This document shows, in pieces, positions 22,585 through 31,495 of a DNA stretch of 64,000 nucleotides. The stretch is from Tritrichomonas musculus (taxonomy: Eukaryota > Parabasalia > Tritrichomonadida > Tritrichomonadidae): positions 9,610,001 to 9,674,000 of the forward strand of contig JAPFFF010000001.1 in assembly GCA_039105265.1 (NCBI GenBank), written 5' to 3'. Made by a program: the position numbers and the translations under genes. A model generated the notes under the pieces. The model was given only the letters and a program-made list of their open reading frames with translations, was not told the DNA's origin and ran no database searches. Position 1 is the stretch's first letter; every line of letters starts with the position of its first letter.

Positions 22585-23091
22585 ATGACATTGGAAGTTC
22601 CTCCAAATTTCAATAAAATTCCCCTGCCACTTCTCACAATAAATAAGCTTGCGCTTCTTGAAAAATCAACGAATACTCCTCCGTTTTATATTTTAATCGA
22701 AGGCACAAACGTTGTTAACGATGTCGTCTTTTACGATATTGAACTATGCCTACAGGATGATAAAAATGCCGTTTTAAACCGAATAACCCGCCGATTTTCT
22801 CAGATTGAAAAATTCCATCAAGCTATAAAGAAAGTTCTTGAACCGAAAATAAAGCTTCCAAAGCTTCCTCCTAAGAAGATTTTTGGAACAACAAACGCAG
22901 ATTTCATAAAGGAAAGAAAAGACGCTCTCCAAGCTTATTTCAATTTTTATCCAACCGTTCAAAGGATTGTTTTTGTTGAAATATTCCAAGTATTTTTTGA
23001 ATTAATCAATATGGAAAAAATCAAAAAAGACCCTGATGCTGTTAAGAGGGTTGAACAAGAACGGGTTTTAATGAATTTAACACCACAATGA
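22585..23091 (+). CDS. PX-domain protein
   Basis: 168 residues. The central pattern RRFSQIEKFHQAI, then KLPKLPPKKIFG, then a basic segment ending in ALQAYF, is that of the phox-homology fold, which binds phosphoinositides: the Arg before the FS/YS pair and the PPKK loop are the lipid-contacting parts. The domain fills residues ~25-145, so the protein is little more than a PX domain with a short charged tail. Such proteins recruit partners to endosomal membranes; the partner is unknown. Part of an imperfect A/T tract follows the stop. Confidence 0.75.
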   Translation: MTLEVPPNFNKIPLPLLTINKLALLEKSTNTPPFYILIEGTNVVNDVVFYDIELCLQDDKNAVLNRITRRFSQIEKFHQAIKKVLEPKIKLPKLPPKKIFGTTNADFIKERKDALQAYFNFYPTVQRIVFVEIFQVFFELINMEKIKKDPDAVKRVEQERVLMNLTPQ

Positions 23092-23284
23092 TTTATTTTT
23101 TAATTTTTTATTATGGTGTTAAAAGCAAATTATAAGTTTTGTAAAAAAAAAAAAAAAAAAAAGAATAAGAATGATCGTACCTTTGGTTTTTTATATCCAA
23201 ATAAAAATAATTAATAATATGAGTTTAGTTTAATAAAAAAAACGTACAAGTATGCAATTAAATTTAAACATTATTTAACATTTA

Positions 23285-25423
23285 TCATTTTGAAAAGAAT
23301 TCCTTTAAGAATGGAAATTCATCAAAGTTTTCATTTGAAAACTTTGCATTCTTCCAAACACTTACATCATATGCATTTGAATAAATAACATCTAGTGATA
23401 GTCTATCATCTCTAAGATCTATTTGCGGTTCACAATTGCTCTGTGTGAGATTGTTAAATTCCATAAATTTCTTGACGTTATTTGGAATTGGTAAAAATTC
23501 ATCTGCTTTTTGAATACTCATTAATTTACAAACAATTTTACTATCCAAATCAGGACAAAATTCATTTGCCATTTCAGGTTTTTCACAAAGTATTGATGAC
23601 ATCATTAATACAGATGCGGCTTCTCTGAAAAGTTTCAAGTGAGATCTGTAAACATCCGAATCGTATAAAATAGTTATAACAGTATTCCATTTAGCTGCAT
23701 TTTGGAAACTGCACTTATCTGGAGAATTAAGAAGAACTGCAACTAAATAACGATCAAAATATGTAACTATGGTCATTGTGAGAAAATCGACAAGAGGCTT
23801 GCCAAGTTTTGCCAACGTAAGTGATTTTTGAAAAGATTGAATAGAGTTATTCAAAGATTTCGAAATTTCAATATCTTCAAATTTTCCTTCAACCAAAGAA
23901 CGCCCAACTTGTTCAAATGGACGAAAAGTAAAATCTAGTATCGAATAAATTTGATCTATCACAACATTTGAAAGACTTGAATTAAAATAAGAAACTTTTT
24001 TGATATCAAAATCAAATTGGTCTCTAAGTTTGGATATTGTTGCAGAAAATATAATTGTAATATACCATTTATCAACTGGACTGTTTAAATTTGACAATAG
24101 AACAGATGATTTATACAATTGAATAAATTCATCAATAGTCTCGTCATTAAGAGAGGATCGTTTGGATGAACCTTCTAAAATATGACTATGAGAAAGAGAT
24201 GCTACGAGAACTGAAGCCGAAATTGGATATTTCGATAAATCTAAAGGAGATTGATCCCACTTTTTTGCTAAAACACTTTTTATATCTGACATTTTATCTT
24301 CAATTGCAATTTCACGACTAACAGATGATACACTCCTTGGCGAATTAAAACTGTCTTGACCAGAATCATTAATATTACTGTTATCATATTCATCATCATT
24401 GTTTAAATCAGGATTTGATGATAAGTGGCTAGAGCTTAAACTGGCATTACTACCTTCGCGTGAATGGTGGGAACGACGAGATCGATGACCATGATGGCTG
24501 TGAGGTTTTTCAGTGCTGGCTATTGGGAGAGGAATTCCTCTTTTTTTATTTTTTTTAGCAAGGAAGGTATCGAGCTTAACAGGCTCTTTATTTTCCGTAT
24601 CATTTGTAGATAATTTTGTTTTCATATCATTTTCCATATAATTTGAATTAAACGATGGCGAATGTGACATATGATGCTTTAGAGCCTTGTCCCCTGGTGT
24701 ATTAATATCTGTTTCAGCTTGTCGCGCTACATCAGAAATAGAGGTCGGGAGCGATGTCTGTATTTTAAGTAAGTCAATAGATCCTCTACTTTGATATCGA
24801 TTTCGAGAGTTTCTGGCTTCTTTTTGCTGCGCAACACGAGTAAAATCTGAGAGTCTACTACGTTGCTCATTTTTTTCAGCTTCTCTTTTCATAAAGAAGT
24901 TTTGAATTCTTTCGCGACTCTCAGGAGTTACCATGTCTGATACATCCCATTCATCAATATGATCTGTTTGAAGCTGTATGGCTTCTGATTGGGAGTCGAG
25001 ATCATTCATAGGACTTACTGCACCTGATTGAGTAACACCTATTGACATTATAACATAAGCCTTTTTCGAATGAGGACTTTCAACTTCGATTGTTTCTGTT
25101 TTCATTTTTAAATAATCAGCCGCATTGATTGTAAACTTACCGTAAACTTTTTTTGAGTTATTACGATATCTATATACTGTAAAAGCGATTTTTTTCTTCT
25201 TATATTCTCCACTAGAAGGATCATCTGACTTAATTAAAGTGACATTACACCTAAAATTTTTTTCATAGGAAACCTCGTTTTGCCCTTCAACAAATTTTTT
25301 CTCAGTAATACCAACAGTATTTCCTCGCTTAAATTCAATTTGAAAAGGGTCTTGTATATCTTCTGGAAGCCGAAGACAATGTATCGTAAAATTGACAACT
25401 GCAGAGAATTTTTTAGCTTTCAT
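23285..25423 (-). CDS. NT-C2 domain protein with C-terminal DIL-like helical region
   Basis: 712 residues. Residues ~4-130 match the N-terminal C2 domain found in EEIG1/EHBP1-type proteins: FSAVVNFTIHCLRLP, GNTVGITE, VYRYRNNSKKVYGKF, KKAYVIMSIGV. The middle (~180-370) is charged and disordered with a His/Ser/Arg-rich patch (HSHHGHRSRRSHHS). Residues ~400-700 are helical and resemble the dilute (DIL) cargo-binding region that follows NT-C2 in plant and protist proteins; this part is less certain. Known NT-C2 proteins link membranes to actin or Rab traffic. The start codon lies four bases from a TCATT initiator, and the gene is divergent from the next with a 305-base shared promoter region. Confidence 0.7.
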   Translation of the reverse strand: MKAKKFSAVVNFTIHCLRLPEDIQDPFQIEFKRGNTVGITEKKFVEGQNEVSYEKNFRCNVTLIKSDDPSSGEYKKKKIAFTVYRYRNNSKKVYGKFTINAADYLKMKTETIEVESPHSKKAYVIMSIGVTQSGAVSPMNDLDSQSEAIQLQTDHIDEWDVSDMVTPESRERIQNFFMKREAEKNEQRSRLSDFTRVAQQKEARNSRNRYQSRGSIDLLKIQTSLPTSISDVARQAETDINTPGDKALKHHMSHSPSFNSNYMENDMKTKLSTNDTENKEPVKLDTFLAKKNKKRGIPLPIASTEKPHSHHGHRSRRSHHSREGSNASLSSSHLSSNPDLNNDDEYDNSNINDSGQDSFNSPRSVSSVSREIAIEDKMSDIKSVLAKKWDQSPLDLSKYPISASVLVASLSHSHILEGSSKRSSLNDETIDEFIQLYKSSVLLSNLNSPVDKWYITIIFSATISKLRDQFDFDIKKVSYFNSSLSNVVIDQIYSILDFTFRPFEQVGRSLVEGKFEDIEISKSLNNSIQSFQKSLTLAKLGKPLVDFLTMTIVTYFDRYLVAVLLNSPDKCSFQNAAKWNTVITILYDSDVYRSHLKLFREAASVLMMSSILCEKPEMANEFCPDLDSKIVCKLMSIQKADEFLPIPNNVKKFMEFNNLTQSNCEPQIDLRDDRLSLDVIYSNAYDVSVWKNAKFSNENFDEFPFLKEFFSK

Positions 25424-25424
25424 T

Positions 25425-25430
25425 AATGAA
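25425..25430 (-). promoter_or_regulatory. TTCATT initiator before the NT-C2 gene
   Basis: On the minus strand TTCATTAATG places the initiator A only four bases from the start codon. TCATT fits the trichomonad consensus TCA(+1)YW, with the very short leader usual in this group. Confidence 0.45.
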
Positions 25431-25728
25431 ATTGAACTAAATTTTGAAAAATTTGTTACTCCACTTTTTGATAGATTGTTAAATAGAATGATTGTTTGCT
25501 CTAAAAAAATTGTTTGACCTTATTTAAAAACTGTTTAATTTAATTTAATTATCAAAGATATCACAATGCATTTTTTTCACCATATTTTTAAAGTTATAAA
25601 ATTTTATTTTATTACTAATAAATGAAATATTTTTCATTTTGCTAAAAGCATTTGTTTTTAGGAATAGAGATATAGGAGATATTCGCTTTATATCATAAAC
25701 TTCACAATTTTTTTCTTTCAAAAGAGAA

Positions 25729-26577
25729 ATGAAAACCGCAACTAGCAACAGTAAATACACAAAAGAAATCGAAGAATGTAAAAAAGCTTTTAACATCGAG
25801 CATCGTTTATACAACGAAGATTCATATTTTATGAAGTTTTTTAAATTTCCCGAAAATCATTCTCAAAGGATTCGCAATACAGATATTAAACAGATAGGTA
25901 AACTTTTTGATAAAAATATATCACAGAAAGTAATTACAAACCTTGTTTCGCGACATAACGGCCCAAATATCGCAGTTAACCTTATCCGTAATCATGTTTT
26001 TGGCAATCTTGATGTTTTTCATCGCTTCTTTTATGAGACTCTCCTTGATACTGAAGCATTTAATGAAATGGTACGAGTTACAACAAAATTGAATTTTCAT
26101 CAAAGCGATAAAGATGAGGAAGTTTTAATTGACCAAGCAAATAATTTACGAGAAAGATTTTATGATTTCGTAGCAAATAATTACAGAATTAACCACAAAA
26201 GTTCGAAATCAAAAAACGATAAGTTAAAAATCGATAATGCTAATAATAACGTACCAACAAATTTAATTAGCGGAAGTATTAATGGAGATATTAGCAACGA
26301 AATGAATGCTGATATTGGAATTCCAATCAGTCTTAATATAGGTATTAATCAACCAATTGGAAATAATAATTTCATACATTCGTCGCAAATTCCAGCTCCG
26401 CTTAATCCAGCGGTACAACAAACAATGCAATCAATGCAAATTATTCACCCAGAAATAATGATTAGTTCAATACAAATTCCACAACCTGGAAACTTGTCGC
26501 AACATCCATATCAAGATGATTCAGTTGAAGGAAATAATAATGATACACATCCAGAAGAAATACATGACCTTTTTTAA
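25729..26577 (+). CDS. Unknown protein, helical N-terminus and Asn/Ile-rich tail
   Basis: 282 residues. Residues ~1-155 look like a folded helical domain (KVITNLVSRHNGPNIAVNLI; FHRFFYETLLDTEAFNEM). Residues ~160-282 are low complexity, rich in Asn, Ile, Gln and Pro. There is no motif I recognise. It is divergent from the NT-C2 gene, and TTTCAAAAG lies just before the ATG as a possible initiator. The coding frame is uninterrupted with normal host codon use, so I take it as a real host gene of unknown function. Confidence 0.6.
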   Translation: MKTATSNSKYTKEIEECKKAFNIEHRLYNEDSYFMKFFKFPENHSQRIRNTDIKQIGKLFDKNISQKVITNLVSRHNGPNIAVNLIRNHVFGNLDVFHRFFYETLLDTEAFNEMVRVTTKLNFHQSDKDEEVLIDQANNLRERFYDFVANNYRINHKSSKSKNDKLKIDNANNNVPTNLISGSINGDISNEMNADIGIPISLNIGINQPIGNNNFIHSSQIPAPLNPAVQQTMQSMQIIHPEIMISSIQIPQPGNLSQHPYQDDSVEGNNNDTHPEEIHDLF

Positions 26578-27051
26578 GTAATTATCCTTCGGTTTTCCAA
26601 GATATTGAAATATTATTTTTAAAATCGGTATGGAACAAATTATATTTAAATATTGAAATTAAAATGATCGCTTTTTTTTTCTTGATATATAAATATCTCA
26701 TATACTATTTGTTTTTTTATATATTCTTTCTATATTTTTTAAATATATAATTAACTTCAAAATGCGAAATGTATATCATCTTAATAAATAGAATGAAGAA
26801 CTTCATTTTCATGAATTTAGGATGTACATTCCTTAAATATTTTTTAGTTTAATTAATGTTTAAAATAACAAACTATTCATTCTGCAAAAAGTTTTTAACG
26901 ATCATGATTTTGATCATTAGCTCCCTATCAATTCAAAATTTTGATTGATTTTTAAGAAAAAGTTATATATTTCTGTGAAAGGTCAATGATTTTGTAAAAT
27001 TTCTTTTGAAAAGTGAAAAAATGAATTCCGCCATTTAAAATCTTTCGTTTA
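26578..27051. other. Intergenic AT-rich spacer
   Basis: Downstream sequence of one plus-strand gene and upstream sequence of the next. No gene, repeat or structure beyond AT tracts was seen. Confidence 0.5.
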
Positions 27052-28539
27052 ATGAATAGAACCAAAATCGCAATTGTTGGAGATGATATGAGCGCATTTC
27101 ATCTTTTTAATAAAATTTATAGATCAGATGATAGATATGAAGTTATATGCTTTTTTACTATTCAACCGCCAGATAACGAGATTGTTGTTCATAACAAACG
27201 CTCATCAGGAGGATATGTATCTCCAGCAGAAAACAAGTATCCTTGTGAATTAGCTGGAGATTTATATCCATTTGGAATATTTATCTATAATGTATATCCG
27301 TATGTTCCAACACATTTAGAAGATATGCACTTGGAAAAATGTATTTTCTCACCTTTATGCGTTGCAAGTGGAAAATATTTACACTTAGCAGCTCAGTTTA
27401 TGGCTCTTGATTGCTCGATTATTTCACACAGCCTTGAAACTACATGCCTTCCACCTCCAAAAGCATTTGTTTCATTCTTTTCAGATACACAATTTGATAT
27501 TCCAGTTTTAATGTCAATTTTAAAAACGTTTAAAGATCGTGATAATAGGCCTGTTATCGCTATGGCTGGTCCTCTTGGACCTAATTCTAAAATGAATACC
27601 AAGTTCAATGAAAATTGCAAACCTTTCTTTCTCGTTAAAGATAAAGCTGAATTCAGAAAATTCGAACATTTTTTCAGTGGACATAATTTAGAGGTATGCG
27701 AAGAACTACTTAACAATAAATATAAAATTTATTTTATTTACGATTTTGAACAATTTTCTGCAGAAGCTTTAAGAAACGATCTATTTGATATGATATTCTT
27801 TATTGGCTTCAATTCCCTTCCATGCTACTTTGAATCTCATCTTATTATCTATGCATGCGATGATTTTACATTTGGCGAAGAAGTTTCTGAGCATCCAAGC
27901 TGCGTCCTTTTACAGCAAGCTCATATTATTATATATATTCACTTACGATCAGTAGAATCGAGTCAAAATATTATAAAATATACAGAAAATCGCAATCCAA
28001 CAATTGTACATCTTCCTGTAACTTTTTGTGCAAATAATCAGAGCAATTACTCATTTAAGACTGCTTTACTTGTTGATGACAGCTATCCAACTCATCATTG
28101 CCATTGTACAAATTCAATATCCAAATATTTAGCTGAATCATGCTGTAATATGATATCATACCCTCTTGAAGGTAGTAAGGCATTGAGGATAGCTGATTGC
28201 CCCATTTACAGTGATATGACTGAAAATGACTGGCCAGCAATAATTTATCCTGAAACGCCGGACGGTGTTGAAAAATGCTTTAGAGAAAGAGTTTCTACAA
28301 TTAAAGGATATCATGTAATCGTATCATCCACTTCTAAGCCTTGCTTATTTAAACCACCAGATCAAAAACCAGTCGTACAGTTTAGATTTAATGTAAATAC
28401 TGCTCCTTTAACGGCCGACTTAGGCTTGTTTACCTTACCTGTTGGTGCCTTTGTCAAACAAAGAAAGCGGAATGGTGAAACTGATTCTGAAGGAACATTT
28501 GACGGAAGATTTGACTCAAGGACGTTTAGAAAAAAATGA
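27052..28539 (+). CDS. Protein related to archaeal cyclic 2,3-diphosphoglycerate synthetase, degenerate P-loop
   Basis: 495 residues. The N-terminus (KIAIVGDDMSAFHLFNKIY, DDRYEVICFFT, then YPCELAGDLYPFGIFIY) follows the Rossmann-like start of the cDPGS family: a dinucleotide-type loop, YEV..F.., and YP.ELAG..YP.GI. Where the family has a GCGKS-type P-loop (here residues ~137-160, AFVSFFSDTQFDIPVLM), the Gly-Lys-Ser is missing. The later DMIFFIGFNSLP and HLIIYACDDFTFGEE align with the family's DG..AA.PP and ...VGA.QP segments. I infer a pseudoenzyme or binding protein rather than an ATP-using synthetase. Eukaryotic members are unusual, so lateral acquisition is possible. The C-terminal ~50 residues are basic and disordered. 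Confidence 0.55.
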   Translation: MNRTKIAIVGDDMSAFHLFNKIYRSDDRYEVICFFTIQPPDNEIVVHNKRSSGGYVSPAENKYPCELAGDLYPFGIFIYNVYPYVPTHLEDMHLEKCIFSPLCVASGKYLHLAAQFMALDCSIISHSLETTCLPPPKAFVSFFSDTQFDIPVLMSILKTFKDRDNRPVIAMAGPLGPNSKMNTKFNENCKPFFLVKDKAEFRKFEHFFSGHNLEVCEELLNNKYKIYFIYDFEQFSAEALRNDLFDMIFFIGFNSLPCYFESHLIIYACDDFTFGEEVSEHPSCVLLQQAHIIIYIHLRSVESSQNIIKYTENRNPTIVHLPVTFCANNQSNYSFKTALLVDDSYPTHHCHCTNSISKYLAESCCNMISYPLEGSKALRIADCPIYSDMTENDWPAIIYPETPDGVEKCFRERVSTIKGYHVIVSSTSKPCLFKPPDQKPVVQFRFNVNTAPLTADLGLFTLPVGAFVKQRKRNGETDSEGTFDGRFDSRTFRKK

Positions 28540-29007
28540 ACTCTTTTTATTTTTTGAAGTAAATATTCGATATTTTGACTTTACCATTGATGAGAAATGA
28601 TTTAAAAAAGTTATTTAGAATATATCAAACATATAATAATGCATTTTAATAATCCCTATTGATTATATGATATTATATCTTCTAGTAAAATCTTTTGTAA
28701 ATCAAAGTAATTTAGCAAATTTATATATAAAATTCTGTTTTAGATTGGTTTTTGACGGATTTACCTTTCAAAAATATAATGAAAATGAAGTTTCAAATTA
28801 TATATATATAGTTTTGCAGTTCTTTTTTTGATTTTCGAAATTATCAATAATAAGCAAAGCAAATCAACCAGTTTTACTTAAAATAATCAATATCAGAATA
28901 ACAAGTCTAAGAAATTAGTATTTGATAGTTAAAATGCAAAGGAATTAGACGAAATAAAATTCAATTTTTTCAATATTTCGTTTTAATATTGAAAAAGTGA
29001 CGGCAGG
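28540..29007. other. AT-rich intergenic spacer
   Basis: No gene or notable structure was seen before the inverted-repeat element that begins at about 29008. Confidence 0.45.
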
Positions 29008-29970
29008 TTTTTTTTCTGAATTTCTAATTAGAAATTCCTAATACCGTATATAAAATAACTTCATAGCGCTTAGAATAACTACTGAACACTTCTGACTTTT
29101 TGAAAAGCAGTTCAGAATTGGTTGAATAGTATTATTCAAAAAGCCAATAGTGTTATTATATTAGACTATACTATTTGGTCATATATATATTATAGTAGAG
29201 GCATTCGGATGAAACTTTTTGAGATAATTTCTAGCGGTTTTCATTATTTGCAAAGCCAAACATAAAGAAAAAGATTACTCAAACCAATCAAATAAAGCAA
29301 TTTTCAATCGCGCATTTACATCAAATGACTTCAGTGGGCAATTATATTGCATCGTTCTCAAAATCATTTTCAAACTGCTTCAAAATTCAAATCGAGCGAA
29401 GAAAAATATTCAACGAAAAGCAAATAAAACTGGAACAAGATTCATCAAAAAGCGAATAGGCATTAGCTGAGCGTAAGATAAGCTCTTCAATTGGAGATTA
29501 CCTCTCTTTTAGTAGTGAATGTTCTTTGAACATAACTAAATCCCAAAACAATGTGAAGAATTTTGTCGAATTAAGGCTTTTCTAGTTCAAACTTGTTACT
29601 TTTTCTCTTTTTTTTTTTCTTTTAATCTTTTTTTAATACTAAATTTTTTATTATTACCTATTTTATTTCTTTTTTGTTTATTTTATTATTTTGATATCTT
29701 TTTTTCACTTTTGTTTTTTGTGAAAAGAGAATCAAGATTCAAAATGTTTATCCATTTTGAAATTTTGAGATATATTGAAAATCTTTTCTAAGACTCTTGA
29801 AAAAGTTGTTAAAAATTCAATGGTCTTTAGAAAAAGAATTTGTAATTTTCATAAAATTTGAATATATCTCTCAATAGCGTTCAGTAGTTATTCTGAGTGT
29901 TATGAAGAATTTTGAGATACGGTATTAATTCAAATATATTTGAAAAGATATTCAGAAAAAAAAAAAAAAA
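29008..29970. mobile_element. 0.96-kb inverted-repeat element without genes
   Basis: The left arm (29008-29090) and the complement of the right arm (29876-29970) share TTTTTTTCTGAAT, TAATACCGTAT, CTTCATA and AGAATAACTACTGAAC in the same order. The interior holds no open gene. It ends ~45 bases upstream of the TBC gene start. It is probably a non-autonomous DNA transposon; the exact ends are blurred by A/T runs and no target duplication could be fixed. Confidence 0.6.
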
Positions 29971-30004
29971 CTGAAAATTCAATACTAATTAAAATTTTAA
30001 CAAA

Positions 30005-30010
30005 TTCATT
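30005..30010 (+). promoter_or_regulatory. TTCATT initiator before the TBC gene
   Basis: TTCATT with the initiator A at 30008, nine bases before the ATG at 30017, fits the TCAYW initiator and short leader of trichomonads. Confidence 0.45.
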
Positions 30011-30016
30011 TTTTAA

Positions 30017-31102
30017 ATGCTCATCAAGTCAAACCAAAAAGCAATATTTCGAATTCTACCCTTTTTACAACCAGATCCCGATGGACGCCAAATAGACATT
30101 GATCAAATTAAAAACATTTGCGCAAATGGATTATCAGATTCTCCTGCAGAAGACCGTGCCGGAGCATGGTTAGCTCTTCTTGATATTTTCCCACGTTATG
30201 CAGTTCAATGGCAATCACAAATGGAATTAATGTTCCATAACTATTCAAAATTAATAAGTCAAAATGAACTTGAGCAATTTCATAAGGAAGAAATTCCTAT
30301 AAACGCATGCATCGAAGATTTTTCAGTCAGTAAACCCAAGTTAATGCATGAAATTCATGGCGATATTACTCGTTCAGGTCGATACTTTCAATTTTTCCCT
30401 GAATCTGATAATTCTTCATCTTTCAGCGATTTAGTTAATTCCAAATTATTGACTCAATATAATGAGCATATTCGAAGAATAGAACGAATACTGTATATTT
30501 TTTGCTCAATTCATTTTTCATTTGATTATATGCAAGGTTTCAACGAATTAATAATACCTCTGTATTATGTTATGAATACAGGAAAAGATTTATTTAACAA
30601 TGATTCTGATGTTGCCGAAGCTGTTATATACTTTTCTTTCCAACAATTAGTTGTTTCTTCATCATTGTTGGAATTTTACACATCAGCAAAAAAGCCACAT
30701 GCTATTATTCAAAAGTTGGATGGCTATCAAAAATTATTAGATAAGCACTTGCCAAAAATGTCTAATACAATTAAACAATTACAAATCACACCAATTGAAT
30801 ATTGTTATCGCTGGTTTAGCTTATTATTCTCTCAAGAATTTGAACTTCCATCTCTTCTGGTTGTTTGGGATTCTATTCTTTCACACGCTCCACATATCAT
30901 TGATTTTTCAAATTATATTGCTGTTTCACATATGGAAATGATTAAAGAACAAATTATTCCCTCCAATGCTTGTACAACACTTTCTATTTTGCAAAACTTT
31001 GATGAATCAAAAAGATTACTTTTACTGATCAAAAATGCACATGAATTATGGGATGCTGACCATGCTCCTCAAAAGAAAAAAAGACGATTTTCAAAAAAAT
31101 AA
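30017..31102 (+). CDS. TBC-domain Rab GTPase-activating protein (TBC1D13-like)
   Basis: 361 residues. The TBC domain spans about residues 40-330. Both catalytic fingers are present: Arg-119 in HGDITRSGRYF (the family's D..R motif) and Gln-173 in DYMQGFNELI (the family's Y.QG.N motif). The later W.S.LFSQEFELPSLLVVWD corresponds to the helix that closes the domain. TBC proteins stimulate GTP hydrolysis by Rab proteins and so end membrane-traffic signals. The short length and a domain covering nearly the whole chain resemble TBC1D13. The C-terminus is a basic KKKRRFSKK tail. Both fingers being intact, I expect an active GAP; the Rab target is unknown. Confidence 0.88.
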   Translation: MLIKSNQKAIFRILPFLQPDPDGRQIDIDQIKNICANGLSDSPAEDRAGAWLALLDIFPRYAVQWQSQMELMFHNYSKLISQNELEQFHKEEIPINACIEDFSVSKPKLMHEIHGDITRSGRYFQFFPESDNSSSFSDLVNSKLLTQYNEHIRRIERILYIFCSIHFSFDYMQGFNELIIPLYYVMNTGKDLFNNDSDVAEAVIYFSFQQLVVSSSLLEFYTSAKKPHAIIQKLDGYQKLLDKHLPKMSNTIKQLQITPIEYCYRWFSLLFSQEFELPSLLVVWDSILSHAPHIIDFSNYIAVSHMEMIKEQIIPSNACTTLSILQNFDESKRLLLLIKNAHELWDADHAPQKKKRRFSKK

Positions 31103-31495
31103 CTTATTTTTTTTGTAGCATAGAGATAGATTAATCATGTATTTCTATATATTTTATGTATTCTAATTAATTATTAAAATTTATATGTCGATATAACTTT
31201 CTGCTTATTATTTTCCTCCTTCATATAAAATTTGTTAAATTTGTTTAAAACTCTAAAAGACAATCTAAGATGATATAGATTATTATGAATATATCTAAGT
31301 TGAAACTTGAAAAATCTTTCATATGTATTCTGCAATATTTCTATATATATCAAAATGGCACATTACATCTTTTATGATGTATGAAAGATTATATTTCATT
31401 CATCTTTTCAAAAAACTTATTTTTTTTAAAAAAAAATATCAAAAGTCATGATTGGAAATTAATATTTAATATTTTATTATACAAACAATTTATTT
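31103..31495. other. Convergent intergenic region
   Basis: Lies between the stops of the TBC gene and the WDR11-like gene. It is AT-rich; no RNA gene or repeat was seen. Confidence 0.5.
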
